Shown piece by piece: positions 1 to 8,004 of a DNA stretch of 64,000 nt. Location of the stretch: the NCBI RefSeq assembly GCF_002995845.1, contig NZ_PVXP01000011.1, forward strand, positions 1 to 64,000, given 5' to 3'. This stretch comes from Clostridium luticellarii. Its GTDB lineage: Bacteria > Bacillota > Clostridia > Clostridiales > Clostridiaceae. A program made the position numbers and the translations under genes. The notes beneath the pieces are model-generated. The model did not search any database. It saw nothing but the letters and a program-made list of their open reading frames with translations, and was not told the origin of the DNA. Position 1 is the first letter of the stretch. The number at the start of each line of letters is the position of its first letter.

Positions 1-4
1 ATGG

Positions 5-10
5 TATAAT
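5..10 (+). promoter_or_regulatory. -10 element of the glnK/glnL-like operon
   Basis: A perfect TATAAT lies just inside the window edge, about 40 bases before the TTG start of the sensor kinase. The -35 element would lie outside the window, so the promoter cannot be confirmed. Confidence 0.4.
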
Positions 11-50
11 ATTTTATATTTCAAGATATTGTAGAGAGGTGAATATTTGT

Positions 51-1358
51 TTGAGATTTACTGCAGGCATAAAGGATGATCTATCTATACTGGTTCTAAT
101 GGCAGTTTCGCTGCCTATAATAAGTGAATTGAACTTTTATCCATTTCACAATACTTTCCGTGTGAGCTTCAGTTCAGCGGTATTTTTATTTTTTTTGCTG
201 TGGGTAAAAAAAATACCACTGATTTTGTACGGAATTACAATTGGAACATCTACAGTTGCATTCAGAATTGGACTCGATTATATTTTTAAAGGTGGATTCC
301 AATTTTACCATGAGTTTCTGCTGCATTTTCCAGCTTTTTTCTATTATCTGGTCTTTTCATATTTATTATGTATTACCAAAGTGAACAGCTTTCACAACAG
401 GCCTCTTTTTATAGGCATAATATCCACTTTTATAGATATTATTTCTTCCAGTGTAGAATTATCATTAAGATTTTTATTGTTAAAAAACCCAATTTCAATT
501 TACACTCTGGGATTGATATGTATTATCTCCATCACCCGAAGTTTCTTCGTACTCGGATTTTTCAACATAATAAAGTTGAATCAGGTGAGAGCTTCTGCCA
601 GGGAAAAAGAAGAAAAGAACAGATACATGTTTTTACTCATATCAAATCTATATGCTGAATCTCTGCAATTGAAAAAATCACTGTCCTATGCTGAAAATGT
701 AACGAGAAATTGCTATAAGCTATATGAAAATCTTCAATATGCTCACTCCAGTTTTGATCCTGAAAAATTATCTCAGAAATTACTGGAAATTGCAGGGCAG
801 GTACATGAGATAAAAAAAGACAACCAACGAATATACGCAGGCCTCTCCAGAATGATTTCCTCTGAGAATTCCAAAGATTACATGGATGTAAGTGAAATTG
901 CCAATATGATAGTGGAAACGAATAAAAAATATTCCGTATCTCTTGGAAAAGAAATTGAATTTTTTCAGGACATATCTAATGACATACCTGAACTTCACAG
1001 TTACACTGTAATGTCAATTATAAATAATCTGGTATCAAATTCTGTAGAATCCATAAAAAAAACTGGCATTATAAATATTCACATATATAGTGAATACAAC
1101 TCAATTATATTTAAAGTAAAAGACAATGGTACTGGGATACCAAGAAAAAAGCAGGAACTTGTTTTCAAACCGGGATATACGACAAAATACAATGAATTTG
1201 GAGAACCTTCTACGGGAATAGGACTTTCTTATGTAAAAGAAACGGTTACAAATTTAAAGGGTACAATACTTTTAAACACTGAGAATAATTACAAGGAAAC
1301 TATTTTCACTATCAAAATTCCCGTTGAAAGTTTAATAGAGAGAGGATTGATAAAATGA
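51..1358 (+). CDS. Sensor histidine kinase, GlnK/DcuS-like
   Basis: Membrane sensor kinase of a two-component system. The N-terminal ~185 residues hold about five to six hydrophobic segments and no obvious extracytoplasmic sensor domain. A cytoplasmic region follows with a likely phospho-acceptor His in VHEIKKDNQRI, then an ATPase domain with N box (NNLVSNSVES), G1 (DNGTGIP) and G2 (STGIGLSYVKE). This is the Spo0B/HATPase_c_5 type seen in DcuS, CitA and Bacillus GlnK. The start is set at TTG 51 because AGAGGTG at 35-41 is well spaced from it but abuts the earlier GTG at 39. The stop overlaps the next gene's ATG by 4 bases (ATGA), so kinase and regulator are translationally coupled. The ligand is unknown; glutamine is only an analogy with Bacillus GlnKL. 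Confidence 0.85.
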   Translation: MRFTAGIKDDLSILVLMAVSLPIISELNFYPFHNTFRVSFSSAVFLFFLLWVKKIPLILYGITIGTSTVAFRIGLDYIFKGGFQFYHEFLLHFPAFFYYLVFSYLLCITKVNSFHNRPLFIGIISTFIDIISSSVELSLRFLLLKNPISIYTLGLICIISITRSFFVLGFFNIIKLNQVRASAREKEEKNRYMFLLISNLYAESLQLKKSLSYAENVTRNCYKLYENLQYAHSSFDPEKLSQKLLEIAGQVHEIKKDNQRIYAGLSRMISSENSKDYMDVSEIANMIVETNKKYSVSLGKEIEFFQDISNDIPELHSYTVMSIINNLVSNSVESIKKTGIINIHIYSEYNSIIFKVKDNGTGIPRKKQELVFKPGYTTKYNEFGEPSTGIGLSYVKETVTNLKGTILLNTENNYKETIFTIKIPVESLIERGLIK

Positions 1359-2278
1359 ATTTTTTTATTGCAGATGATGATGATGCCATTCGTTCAATGC
1401 TGTTGGAAATCATTGAGGATAATAACTTGGGAAATGTAGTTGGTGAAGCGGTGGATGGTTCCTTAATATCCAGCAATTTTTTACGTTCTAAAAATGTAGA
1501 TATATTATTGATAGATCTTCTAATGCCCATTAAGGATGGCCTTCAAATTATAAGTGAACTGGATTCATCTTTTAAAGGAAAATTTATAATGATCTCACAG
1601 GTGGAAAATAAGGAAATGATAGGTAAGGCCTATTTACTTGGAATTCAATATTATATCACCAAGCCGCTAAACAGAATTGAAGTTGTAGAAGTGATAAAAC
1701 GGGTAATTTCCAATATGAAGCTTGAAAGATCCATAAGCCACATTCAAAATACTATAAATTTTTTAAAAACAGATATTCCAGAGCATAAAGCTCCAGCAAA
1801 TATAACTATTCTGGAATGCAGTGAATCCATATTGAGTGAATTGGGTATAATAGGTGAAAGCGGCAGCAAAGATCTGATGCACATGGTAAAATATATACAC
1901 ATTCACAAAAACGATACCGGAAATGGAGAAATTTTTCCTTCTCTCAAGGAACTGTTTATCCATATTGCAGAAGAAAAACTGGGTAAAAAATCCAATTCCG
2001 TAAATATAGCAAAAGAAGTTAAAGCTTCCCAGCAGAGAATAAGAAGAACTGTTATGCAATCGCTAAACTACATAGCCTCTCTGGGACTAACTGATTATTC
2101 CAATCCAAAATTCGAGAAATATGCTGCTGAATTCTTTGATTTCACCGAAGTAAGGAAAAGAATGCTTCAGCTTAAAAAGGGTCTTCCTTCAAATACCACC
2201 ATCCATATAAATGTTAAAAAGTTTATAAAGGTATTGTATTTGGAATCCCAGAAACATCTCAAATACAATTCACTATAA
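1355..2278 (+). CDS. Response regulator with YcbB/GlnL-type output domain
   Basis: Partner of the preceding kinase. Residues 1-120 form a receiver domain with the acidic pocket DDDD (7-10), phospho-acceptor Asp54 in LLIDLLMP, and Lys103 in ITKPLN. After a linker with coiled-coil character (about 125-145), the C-terminal half resembles the YcbB domain (PF08664) of Bacillus GlnL, a DNA-binding output that activates glutaminase and glutamine transporter genes there. No target gene is adjacent: downstream is the convergent Feo operon, so targets are probably upstream of the window or elsewhere. A terminator follows directly. Confidence 0.85.
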   Translation: MNFFIADDDDAIRSMLLEIIEDNNLGNVVGEAVDGSLISSNFLRSKNVDILLIDLLMPIKDGLQIISELDSSFKGKFIMISQVENKEMIGKAYLLGIQYYITKPLNRIEVVEVIKRVISNMKLERSISHIQNTINFLKTDIPEHKAPANITILECSESILSELGIIGESGSKDLMHMVKYIHIHKNDTGNGEIFPSLKELFIHIAEEKLGKKSNSVNIAKEVKASQQRIRRTVMQSLNYIASLGLTDYSNPKFEKYAAEFFDFTEVRKRMLQLKKGLPSNTTIHINVKKFIKVLYLESQKHLKYNSL

Positions 2279-2279
2279 A

Positions 2280-2306
2280 AAGGCATCAGACTTAAGCTGA
2301 TGCCTT
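2280..2306. terminator. Bidirectional terminator between glnL-like gene and feo operon
   Basis: GGCATCAG (2282-2289) and CTGATGCC (2297-2304) form an 8-bp stem with a 7-base loop, extended by AA/TT pairs. On the minus strand it is followed by TTTTT, which suits the Feo operon; the plus-strand tail is weaker. The two operons converge here. Confidence 0.8.
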
Positions 2307-2310
2307 CAAA

Positions 2311-2454
2311 TCAATTATTTGTCTTCCCAACGGATTTACTGCAGCCAGAGCAGCCGCAGCTGCAGCCGCCGCCTCTTTTATGAGATTTGTAAGTCCTGTA
2401 TGCAGAAAATCCGATGATACTAAACAGTACTACTGAAACTATAGCTGTTGCCAT
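2311..2454 (-). CDS. FeoB-associated Cys-rich membrane protein
   Basis: Small 47-residue protein starting 1 base after the feoB stop, with AGAGGTGG inside the end of feoB as ribosome site. It begins MATAIVSVVLFSIIGF, a single membrane segment, then a basic stretch (YRTYKSHKR) and a cysteine cluster GGGCSCGCSGC. This is the pattern of the FeoB-associated Cys-rich family (PF12669), found behind feoB in Firmicutes and Bacteroidetes. The cysteines could bind Fe2+ or an Fe-S cluster near the FeoB pore; that role is not established. It is the last gene of the feo operon. Confidence 0.85.
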   Translation of the reverse strand: MATAIVSVVLFSIIGFSAYRTYKSHKRGGGCSCGCSGCSKSVGKTNN

Positions 2455-2455
2455 A

Positions 2456-4612
2456 TTATACCACCTCTTTTTCTCTTATAGATCCTCCGACAACCTGATT
2501 ATCATGTTTTTCACTGTAAGGTCTCTTAAACAACAAATAAATCAATCCGATGATCAGAATAACAGCTACCGCCGTACCAATTCCAAATCCCTTTCCCGTA
2601 ACCAGTGAACCAATCTGAAATATAATCAATGATACAACATATGCAAATACGCATTGATATCCAATGGAAAACAACGTCCACTTTCTTGAATTCATTTCCG
2701 TACGAACTGCACCCATTGCGGCAAAGCAAGGAGCACAAAGCAAATTGAAAACCAAAAGTGAATACCCGCCAAGCAAAGAGAAGGATGACTGAAGGCTTCC
2801 CCACACCTGTGCACCATCTTCAGCAACTTCAGAAAAACCATAAAGTATTCCAAAGGTTCCAACTACATTTTCCTTGGCCATTAAACCGGTCAGAGAAGCT
2901 ACTGCAGCCTTCCAATTACCCCAGCCCAGCGGAGCAAATATAGGTGCAATCACATTTCCTATGCTGGCAAGTATGGACTGTTCCATATCAACTGCCTGCA
3001 TCCTCCAGTTAAAGGAGCTCAGGAACCAAACAAGCACAGTAGCAAGAAGTATTACTGTTCCTGCCTTTTTCATAAATGCCTTGGAACGCTCCCACATATG
3101 GATCAAAACACCTTTTGCCCCTGGTACATGATATGGCGGAAGTTCCATTATGAAAGGAGCCGGATCTCCTGAAAAGATCTTCGTTTTTTTAAGAATAATA
3201 CCTGAAATGATAATTGCTGCAATTCCTATAAAATATGCAGATGTAGCAACCCATGCAGCTCCATGAAAAAGTGCACCTGCAATCAGTGCAATAATTGGAA
3301 TCTTTGCACTGCAGGGAATAAAAGTAGTTACAATGACAGTCATTCTTCTGTCCTTTTCATTTTCAATGGTCCTGGTGGACATGATTCCAGGTACTCCGCA
3401 GCCTGTCCCAATGAGAATCGGAATAAAGGACTTGCCTGAAAGCCCAAATCTTCTAAACAGTCTGTCCATTATAAATGCAATACGTGCCATATAGCCGCAG
3501 TCTTCCAGTATGGCAAGACATAAAAACAGCATTGCCATCTGAGGTACAAATCCAAGCACCGCACCTACTCCTGCAATAATACCATCCAGAATAAATGAAT
3601 TCAACCAGTCAGCTGTTCCAATGCTGTTTAAAATCCATTCCACATTATTAGGTACAAAATCTCCAAATAAATTGTCATTCACCCAATCGGTCATGGCGCC
3701 TCCCACCGTTGAAATGGAAAAATAATAAACTAAAAACATAATTGCCACAAAAATAGGTAAGGCTAAAATTCGATTGGTTACAATTTTGTCAATTCTATCA
3801 GACATATTCACTCTGGCTTTGTTTTTTCTATAAAGCACCTGTTTTATAAGTTTATTTATATATGCATAGCGTTCATTGGTAACAATGCTTTCGCTGTCAT
3901 CGTCAAATTTCTTCTCACAACTTGAAATTATATTCTCAATCCGTTCTTTTAAATCATCTCTCAGCTCTATCTGCTCTAAAATTTTCTCATCCCGTTCGAA
4001 TAACTTTATGGAAATCCAGCGGGAATTCACTTTATTTATATTTTCCCTCACAATATTTTCAATTTGGGCCAGAGCCTTTTCCAGAGATTCCGAAAAAATA
4101 TGGGGTACAGAATAGGGCATCTTGGATCTGGCAAGTTCTATGGCCTTTTCAGCCACTTCTTTGGAACCAATGCCTTTTAGTGCGGATGTTTCTATAACTT
4201 CACAGCCCAGTGCATCTCCCAGCTTTTTTATATCTATGGTATCTCCATTTTTCCTGACTACATCGATCATATTCAGTGCCATTACAACAGGTACGCCAAT
4301 TTCTACTAGCTGTGTAGCAAGATAAAGGTTTCTTTCAATATTGCTGCCATCTACAATGTCTATAATGGAATCCGGCTTCTCATTTATAAGATAATTTCTG
4401 GAAACCACTTCCTCCAGGGTATAAGGTGAAAGAGAATAGATACCCGGTAAATCTTGAATAATGACATCTTTATGACCTTTAAGTCTGCCTTCCTTTTTTT
4501 CTACGGTAACACCAGGCCAGTTACCAACATACTGAGAGCTGCCGGTTAAATCATTGAACATGGTGGTCTTGCCACTATTTGGATTACCAGCAAGAGCAAT
4601 TTTAATTGACAT
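2456..4612 (-). CDS. feoB: Ferrous iron transport protein B
   Basis: GTP-dependent Fe2+ uptake permease of the cytoplasmic membrane. The N-terminal G domain carries G1 GNPNSGKTT (residues 9-17), the switch region GNWPGVTVEKKEG, G3 DLPG and G4 NMID. A helical spacer follows (about 170-280), then the Gate/core membrane domains with the conserved GTGCGVPGIMSTRT and a second Gate domain ending near residue 700. The length of 718 residues is normal. It sits in the order feoA-feoA-feoB-Cys-rich protein. A Fur box upstream of the operon suggests repression when iron is plentiful. Confidence 0.96.
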   Translation of the reverse strand: MSIKIALAGNPNSGKTTMFNDLTGSSQYVGNWPGVTVEKKEGRLKGHKDVIIQDLPGIYSLSPYTLEEVVSRNYLINEKPDSIIDIVDGSNIERNLYLATQLVEIGVPVVMALNMIDVVRKNGDTIDIKKLGDALGCEVIETSALKGIGSKEVAEKAIELARSKMPYSVPHIFSESLEKALAQIENIVRENINKVNSRWISIKLFERDEKILEQIELRDDLKERIENIISSCEKKFDDDSESIVTNERYAYINKLIKQVLYRKNKARVNMSDRIDKIVTNRILALPIFVAIMFLVYYFSISTVGGAMTDWVNDNLFGDFVPNNVEWILNSIGTADWLNSFILDGIIAGVGAVLGFVPQMAMLFLCLAILEDCGYMARIAFIMDRLFRRFGLSGKSFIPILIGTGCGVPGIMSTRTIENEKDRRMTVIVTTFIPCSAKIPIIALIAGALFHGAAWVATSAYFIGIAAIIISGIILKKTKIFSGDPAPFIMELPPYHVPGAKGVLIHMWERSKAFMKKAGTVILLATVLVWFLSSFNWRMQAVDMEQSILASIGNVIAPIFAPLGWGNWKAAVASLTGLMAKENVVGTFGILYGFSEVAEDGAQVWGSLQSSFSLLGGYSLLVFNLLCAPCFAAMGAVRTEMNSRKWTLFSIGYQCVFAYVVSLIIFQIGSLVTGKGFGIGTAVAVILIIGLIYLLFKRPYSEKHDNQVVGGSIREKEVV

Positions 4613-4656
4613 TTACATCCCTCCTAATTGTCGTCAATTATTTAAGTCTTACAGCA

Positions 4657-4878
4657 TTAATTGATTTCTACTATAGCTGCTTCTTCTTTTCGCAAACTGA
4701 GTTCATATCCTCTTACCTTAATCTCCACAGGATCTCCCAGCGGAGCTACCTTACGTATATAAATTTCCGTTCCCTTAGTAAGTCCCATGTCCATAAATCT
4801 ACGTCTAATAGCGCCTTTTCCATGAACTTTGACTACAGTAACATTTTCTCCGCATTTTGTGTCTTTCAATGTTTTCAT
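4657..4878 (-). CDS. feoA: FeoA-like SH3-domain protein (second copy)
   Basis: 73-residue FeoA, a small SH3-like cytosolic partner of FeoB. Typical features are the start MKTLKDTKCGENVTVVKVHG, the RRRFMDMGLTKGTEI turn and a C-terminal SLRKEEAAIVEI strand. The ATG at 4878 is chosen because GAGAGGAAGG precedes it by about 8 bases; an upstream in-frame ATG has no such site. It lies 44 bases before feoB. Having two feoA genes ahead of feoB is common in clostridia. Confidence 0.92.
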   Translation of the reverse strand: MKTLKDTKCGENVTVVKVHGKGAIRRRFMDMGLTKGTEIYIRKVAPLGDPVEIKVRGYELSLRKEEAAIVEIN

Positions 4879-4923
4879 GCTTTTAACCTTCCTCTCTAAT
4901 ATAAATAATAAACAGCAAATCAC

Positions 4924-5133
4924 CTATACAATGATCTTGTTTGCCATTGCTTTATTCAGTGCAATGCGTGCATCTTTGATATTGACTATCATATTCCCGG
5001 CAATTTCGGCTACTACAGTTACATTTTCACCCTGGACAAATCCCAGATTTTCCAAATGTCGACGGGTATTGTCATTGCCTGTGATATTCTTGATGCTTCC
5101 TGATTCTCCAACCCTTATCATGGTAATCGGCAT
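4924..5133 (-). CDS. feoA: FeoA-like SH3-domain protein (first copy)
   Basis: 69-residue FeoA, first gene of the operon. It shares the family layout (MPITMIRVGESGSI, then RRHLENLGFVQGENVTVV, then NIKDARIALNKAMANKIIV) but differs from the second copy, which points to an old duplication rather than a recent one. The ribosome site GAGGGGG precedes the ATG. It could serve a distinct role such as binding a different FeoB surface; this is not known. Confidence 0.92.
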   Translation of the reverse strand: MPITMIRVGESGSIKNITGNDNTRRHLENLGFVQGENVTVVAEIAGNMIVNIKDARIALNKAMANKIIV

Positions 5134-5240
5134 TTTACATTTACCCCCTCATTGATAATTTTTTTATTATGTAATGGATTATTGATATGTACAAATAAAT
5201 GAACACCATTAGCATTAATTATCGAATCTCATTACTATGA

Positions 5241-5259
5241 GATAATGAGATTCAATATC
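5241..5259 (-). promoter_or_regulatory. Fur box of the feo operon
   Basis: GATAATGAGATTCAATATC matches the classical 19-base Fur consensus at 16 of 19 positions by eye. It lies just downstream of the -10 element, about +6 to +24 of the predicted transcript, where a bound repressor would block the start. An overlapping inverted repeat (GAATCTCAT at 5224-5232, ATGAGATTC at 5245-5253) extends the symmetry. Confidence 0.7.
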
Positions 5260-5271
5260 ATTTATGAATTT

Positions 5272-5300
5272 ATTATAATACACAAATTTTCTTTTGTAAA
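5272..5300 (-). promoter_or_regulatory. Promoter of the feo operon
   Basis: Reading the minus strand, TTTACA (5300-5295) and TATAAT (5277-5272) are 17 bases apart. The predicted start near 5265 gives a leader of about 130 bases before the first feoA. Confidence 0.65.
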
Positions 5301-5375
5301 TAGATATATCAAAGAAATGATCTGAATTTATGATTATAAAACAAACCCTTATTTTAATTTAAAAAGAAATAATAA

Positions 5376-5406
5376 AATCAGGGTCTGAAATTATCAAACC
5401 CTGATT
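5376..5406 (-). terminator. Terminator of infC
   Basis: AATCAGGGT (5376-5384) pairs with ACCCTGATT (5398-5406), 9 bp with a 13-base loop. Minus-strand reading gives a T-rich tail (TTTATTATTTCTTTTT). Confidence 0.85.
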
Positions 5407-5431
5407 ACCGCTCTACTCTATTTAAAAAGCA

Positions 5432-5935
5432 CTACTTTTTAGGAGCCAAAATCATAAACATATTGTTGCCCTCCAATTTAGGCGCTCTTTCTACTGATGC
5501 ACTTTCCTCCAGTTTGCTCAAAAATACATTCATCACTTTTCTGCCTAAACTGGTGTAGTTGTTTTGTCTTCCCCTAAATCTTATAGAGACCTTTACCTTA
5601 TTGCCTTTGTCCAAAAATTTTCTTGCATTATTGGCTTTAATCTCTATATCATTTAGTTCAATAGTAGCACTTAACCTAATCTCCTTCATTTCAACAATTT
5701 TTTGATTTTTTCTGGCCATCTTTACTTTTTTAGATTGTTCATAGAGAAATTTGCTGTAATTCATAATTTTACAAACCGGAGGTTTAGCCTGGGGTGAAAC
5801 CATCACCAGATCCATTCCTCTCTCTCTAGCCATTTCCAGAGCTTCTCTGGTTTTTAAAATTGTACTTTCCTTTTCTCCAACCAACCTAATTTTGTCCACT
5901 CTAATCTGTTCATTTAAATTATTATTTTTATTAAT
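5432..5935 (-). CDS. infC: Translation initiation factor IF-3 (orphan copy, ATT start)
   Basis: IF-3 binds the 30S subunit and checks start-codon pairing. Both domains are present: an N-domain with NEQIRVDKIRLVGEKEST and VSPQAKPPVCKIMNYSKFLYE, a basic linker (KKVKMARKNQK), and a C-domain with EIRLSATIE...KFLDKGNKVKVSIRFRGR and MILAPKK. GGAGGTG (5948-5942) precedes two consecutive ATT codons at 5938 and 5935, while the only in-frame ATG (5962) lies about 3 bases from the predicted transcript start and upstream of that site. IF-3 genes characteristically start at ATT for autoregulation. The usual rpmI and rplT neighbours are missing, so this is probably a second copy of infC. Confidence 0.9.
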   Translation of the reverse strand: MNKNNNLNEQIRVDKIRLVGEKESTILKTREALEMARERGMDLVMVSPQAKPPVCKIMNYSKFLYEQSKKVKMARKNQKIVEMKEIRLSATIELNDIEIKANNARKFLDKGNKVKVSIRFRGRQNNYTSLGRKVMNVFLSKLEESASVERAPKLEGNNMFMILAPKK

Positions 5936-5971
5936 AATATACACCTCCACAATTAAAATCATCTATATATT

Positions 5972-6000
5972 ATTATATCCAAGGATTTCCCCTTCTGCAA
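5972..6000 (-). promoter_or_regulatory. Promoter of infC
   Basis: On the minus strand TTGCAG (6000-5995) and TATAAT (5977-5972) are 17 bases apart. The predicted start near 5965 leaves a 30-base leader to the ATT start and rules out the ATG at 5962 in practice. Confidence 0.6.
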
Positions 6001-6135
6001 CTACAAAATACAGCTATTTCTCAAACCTTTCTAATATTTTTTATAAAATTTTAATAATGCAAAATATGCCAAGTCCTATTATAATAGTATTTAGCAAATC
6101 TTAAAATTCACCTTTAGCTTTGAGGAGGCATATTT

Positions 6136-7989
6136 ATGAAAGAAAATAATAATTTAATTCAAATTCCAAAAGGAAAAAGCTTTTATAAAAAATTAATGGC
6201 CTTTATAGGACCTGCATACTTGGTAAGCGTCGGCTACATGGATCCTGGAAATTGGGCCACAGATATTGCAGGTGGAAGCAAATTCGGCTATGAACTCATA
6301 TGGGTAATATTAATATCCAACATAATGGCAATTTTTTTTCAGACCCTGTGTGCAAGACTGGGTATTGTAACCGGCAATGATCTGGCTCAGGCGTGTAGAA
6401 GTCATTATAACAAAGCTGTCAATTATGTACTGTGGATCCTATGTGAAATTGCCATTGTTTCCACAGATATCGCAGAGGTTTTAGGCACAGCTATAGGCCT
6501 AAATCTCATATTCAATCTTCCTCTTATATACGGCGTAATAATAACTGGATTTGATACACTGCTTCTTCTTTTTCTGGACAGATTCGGAATTAGAAAAATG
6601 GAGGCTTTTATCATAGGTTTGATTGCCATAATAGGCATAAGCTTCTTTGTGGAAATTGTCATATCCAAACCGGATTACCATGGAATAGTCCTGGGCTTCA
6701 TACCAAGTCTTCCAAATGAAGATGCACTTTTTATAGCTATAGGTATAATAGGAGCCACTATAATGCCCCACAATCTCTATCTCCATTCTTCTATTGTACA
6801 GACAAGAAATATAGAGAGAACAGAGGATGGTTTAAAGCAAGCTGTTAAATTCAACAATATAGATTCACTGGTGGCGTTAAATATAGCTTTCCTCGTAAAT
6901 GCAGCAATACTTATACTAGCTGCCTCAGTATTTCACAGAAGCGGAAACTATGGAGTAGACGATATTTTAAAGGCTCACAAACTTCTTGAACCTGTTCTGG
7001 GAAGCACCTTAGCTCCTATTTTATTCGGTGTCGCCTTAATTGCCGCCGGTCAATCCTCAACTGTGACCGGTACTTATGCAGGTCAAATCGTAATGGAAGG
7101 TTTTATTCATCTCAGAGTCCAGCCCTGGGTGAGAAGGCTTATTACAAGAATACTGGCAATAATTCCTTCAATTTTGACTATAATGTATTTTGGTGATTCA
7201 GCTACAGGAGAACTTCTTATAATAAGTCAGGTAATATTAAGCCTCCAGCTGGCTTTTGCCCTAATTCCACTTATACATTTTGTCAGCAGTAAAAATTTAA
7301 TGAAGGATTTTGTCATCTCTAAAAAGTCACAAATACTTGCATGGCTTTTGTCCACTTTAATAATATACTTAAATGTAAGACTGGTTATTGAAACTTTGAC
7401 AGAATGGATGTCAAAAAGTTATTCAAAACCTGCTGAATACCTATCTGTAACAATCTGTATATTACTTGGTATTTTACTCATTTATATAATATTAGAACCT
7501 ATAATTCACAAGACAGGAGACAGAGATGCATCGGATATCCACGGTGACATACTCTTCCCTGAAATAGATAAAATCGAACCCTACAATAATATTGCACTAG
7601 CTCTTGATTTCAGCAGAAATGACAGAGATATATTATCCCAGGCTGTAAATTTTTGCAGTAAAGACAGTAATTTAATCTTAATTCACATAGTAGAAAGTGT
7701 GAGCGCCAGCATCTACGGTAAAAAAGCAGATGACATTGAAAGTAAAAAGGACATTGAAAGAATTAACATGTATGTAAAAAAATTAAAATCACTGGGCTTT
7801 CAAAATGTCATCTCAGAAATAGGCTACGGCAAAGCAGAAAAGTCTCTTGTTCAAATTGTGGAAAAACACCGGGCTGATTTAATTATATTCGGTACTCACG
7901 GTCATCATGGAATACTCGATATATTATTCGGCACAATAACAGACAAGATAAAACATAAATTGTCCATTCCCATTTTAATTGCAAAGTAA
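6136..7989 (+). CDS. mntH: Nramp-family Mn2+/Fe2+ transporter with C-terminal UspA domain
   Basis: Proton-coupled divalent metal uptake. Residues 1-460 form the Nramp core: metal-binding TM1 motif MDPGNWATD (about 35-43) and TM6 motif TIMPHNLYLH, with further helices to about residue 455. Residues about 480-617 add a universal stress protein domain, beginning NIALALDFSRND and ending with the ATP-binding pattern GTHGHHGILDILFGTIT. Canonical MntH is about 400-450 residues, so this is a true fusion. The ribosome site GAGGAGG is well placed for ATG 6136. The promoter has a TATAAT at 6080-6085 with a poor -35. The USP domain may couple uptake to ATP or stress state; that is inference. Confidence 0.92.
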   Translation: MKENNNLIQIPKGKSFYKKLMAFIGPAYLVSVGYMDPGNWATDIAGGSKFGYELIWVILISNIMAIFFQTLCARLGIVTGNDLAQACRSHYNKAVNYVLWILCEIAIVSTDIAEVLGTAIGLNLIFNLPLIYGVIITGFDTLLLLFLDRFGIRKMEAFIIGLIAIIGISFFVEIVISKPDYHGIVLGFIPSLPNEDALFIAIGIIGATIMPHNLYLHSSIVQTRNIERTEDGLKQAVKFNNIDSLVALNIAFLVNAAILILAASVFHRSGNYGVDDILKAHKLLEPVLGSTLAPILFGVALIAAGQSSTVTGTYAGQIVMEGFIHLRVQPWVRRLITRILAIIPSILTIMYFGDSATGELLIISQVILSLQLAFALIPLIHFVSSKNLMKDFVISKKSQILAWLLSTLIIYLNVRLVIETLTEWMSKSYSKPAEYLSVTICILLGILLIYIILEPIIHKTGDRDASDIHGDILFPEIDKIEPYNNIALALDFSRNDRDILSQAVNFCSKDSNLILIHIVESVSASIYGKKADDIESKKDIERINMYVKKLKSLGFQNVISEIGYGKAEKSLVQIVEKHRADLIIFGTHGHHGILDILFGTITDKIKHKLSIPILIAK

Positions 7990-8004
7990 CAGAATCACTT
8001 GATA

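Noticed and set aside
39-50. GTG at 39 as the sensor kinase start
   Set aside because: It abuts the AGAGG ribosome site with no spacer; TTG 51 is properly spaced.
5939-5962. ATG at 5962 as the infC start
   Set aside because: It lies upstream of the GGAGG site and about 3 bases from the predicted transcript start; IF-3 N-termini fit the ATT start better.
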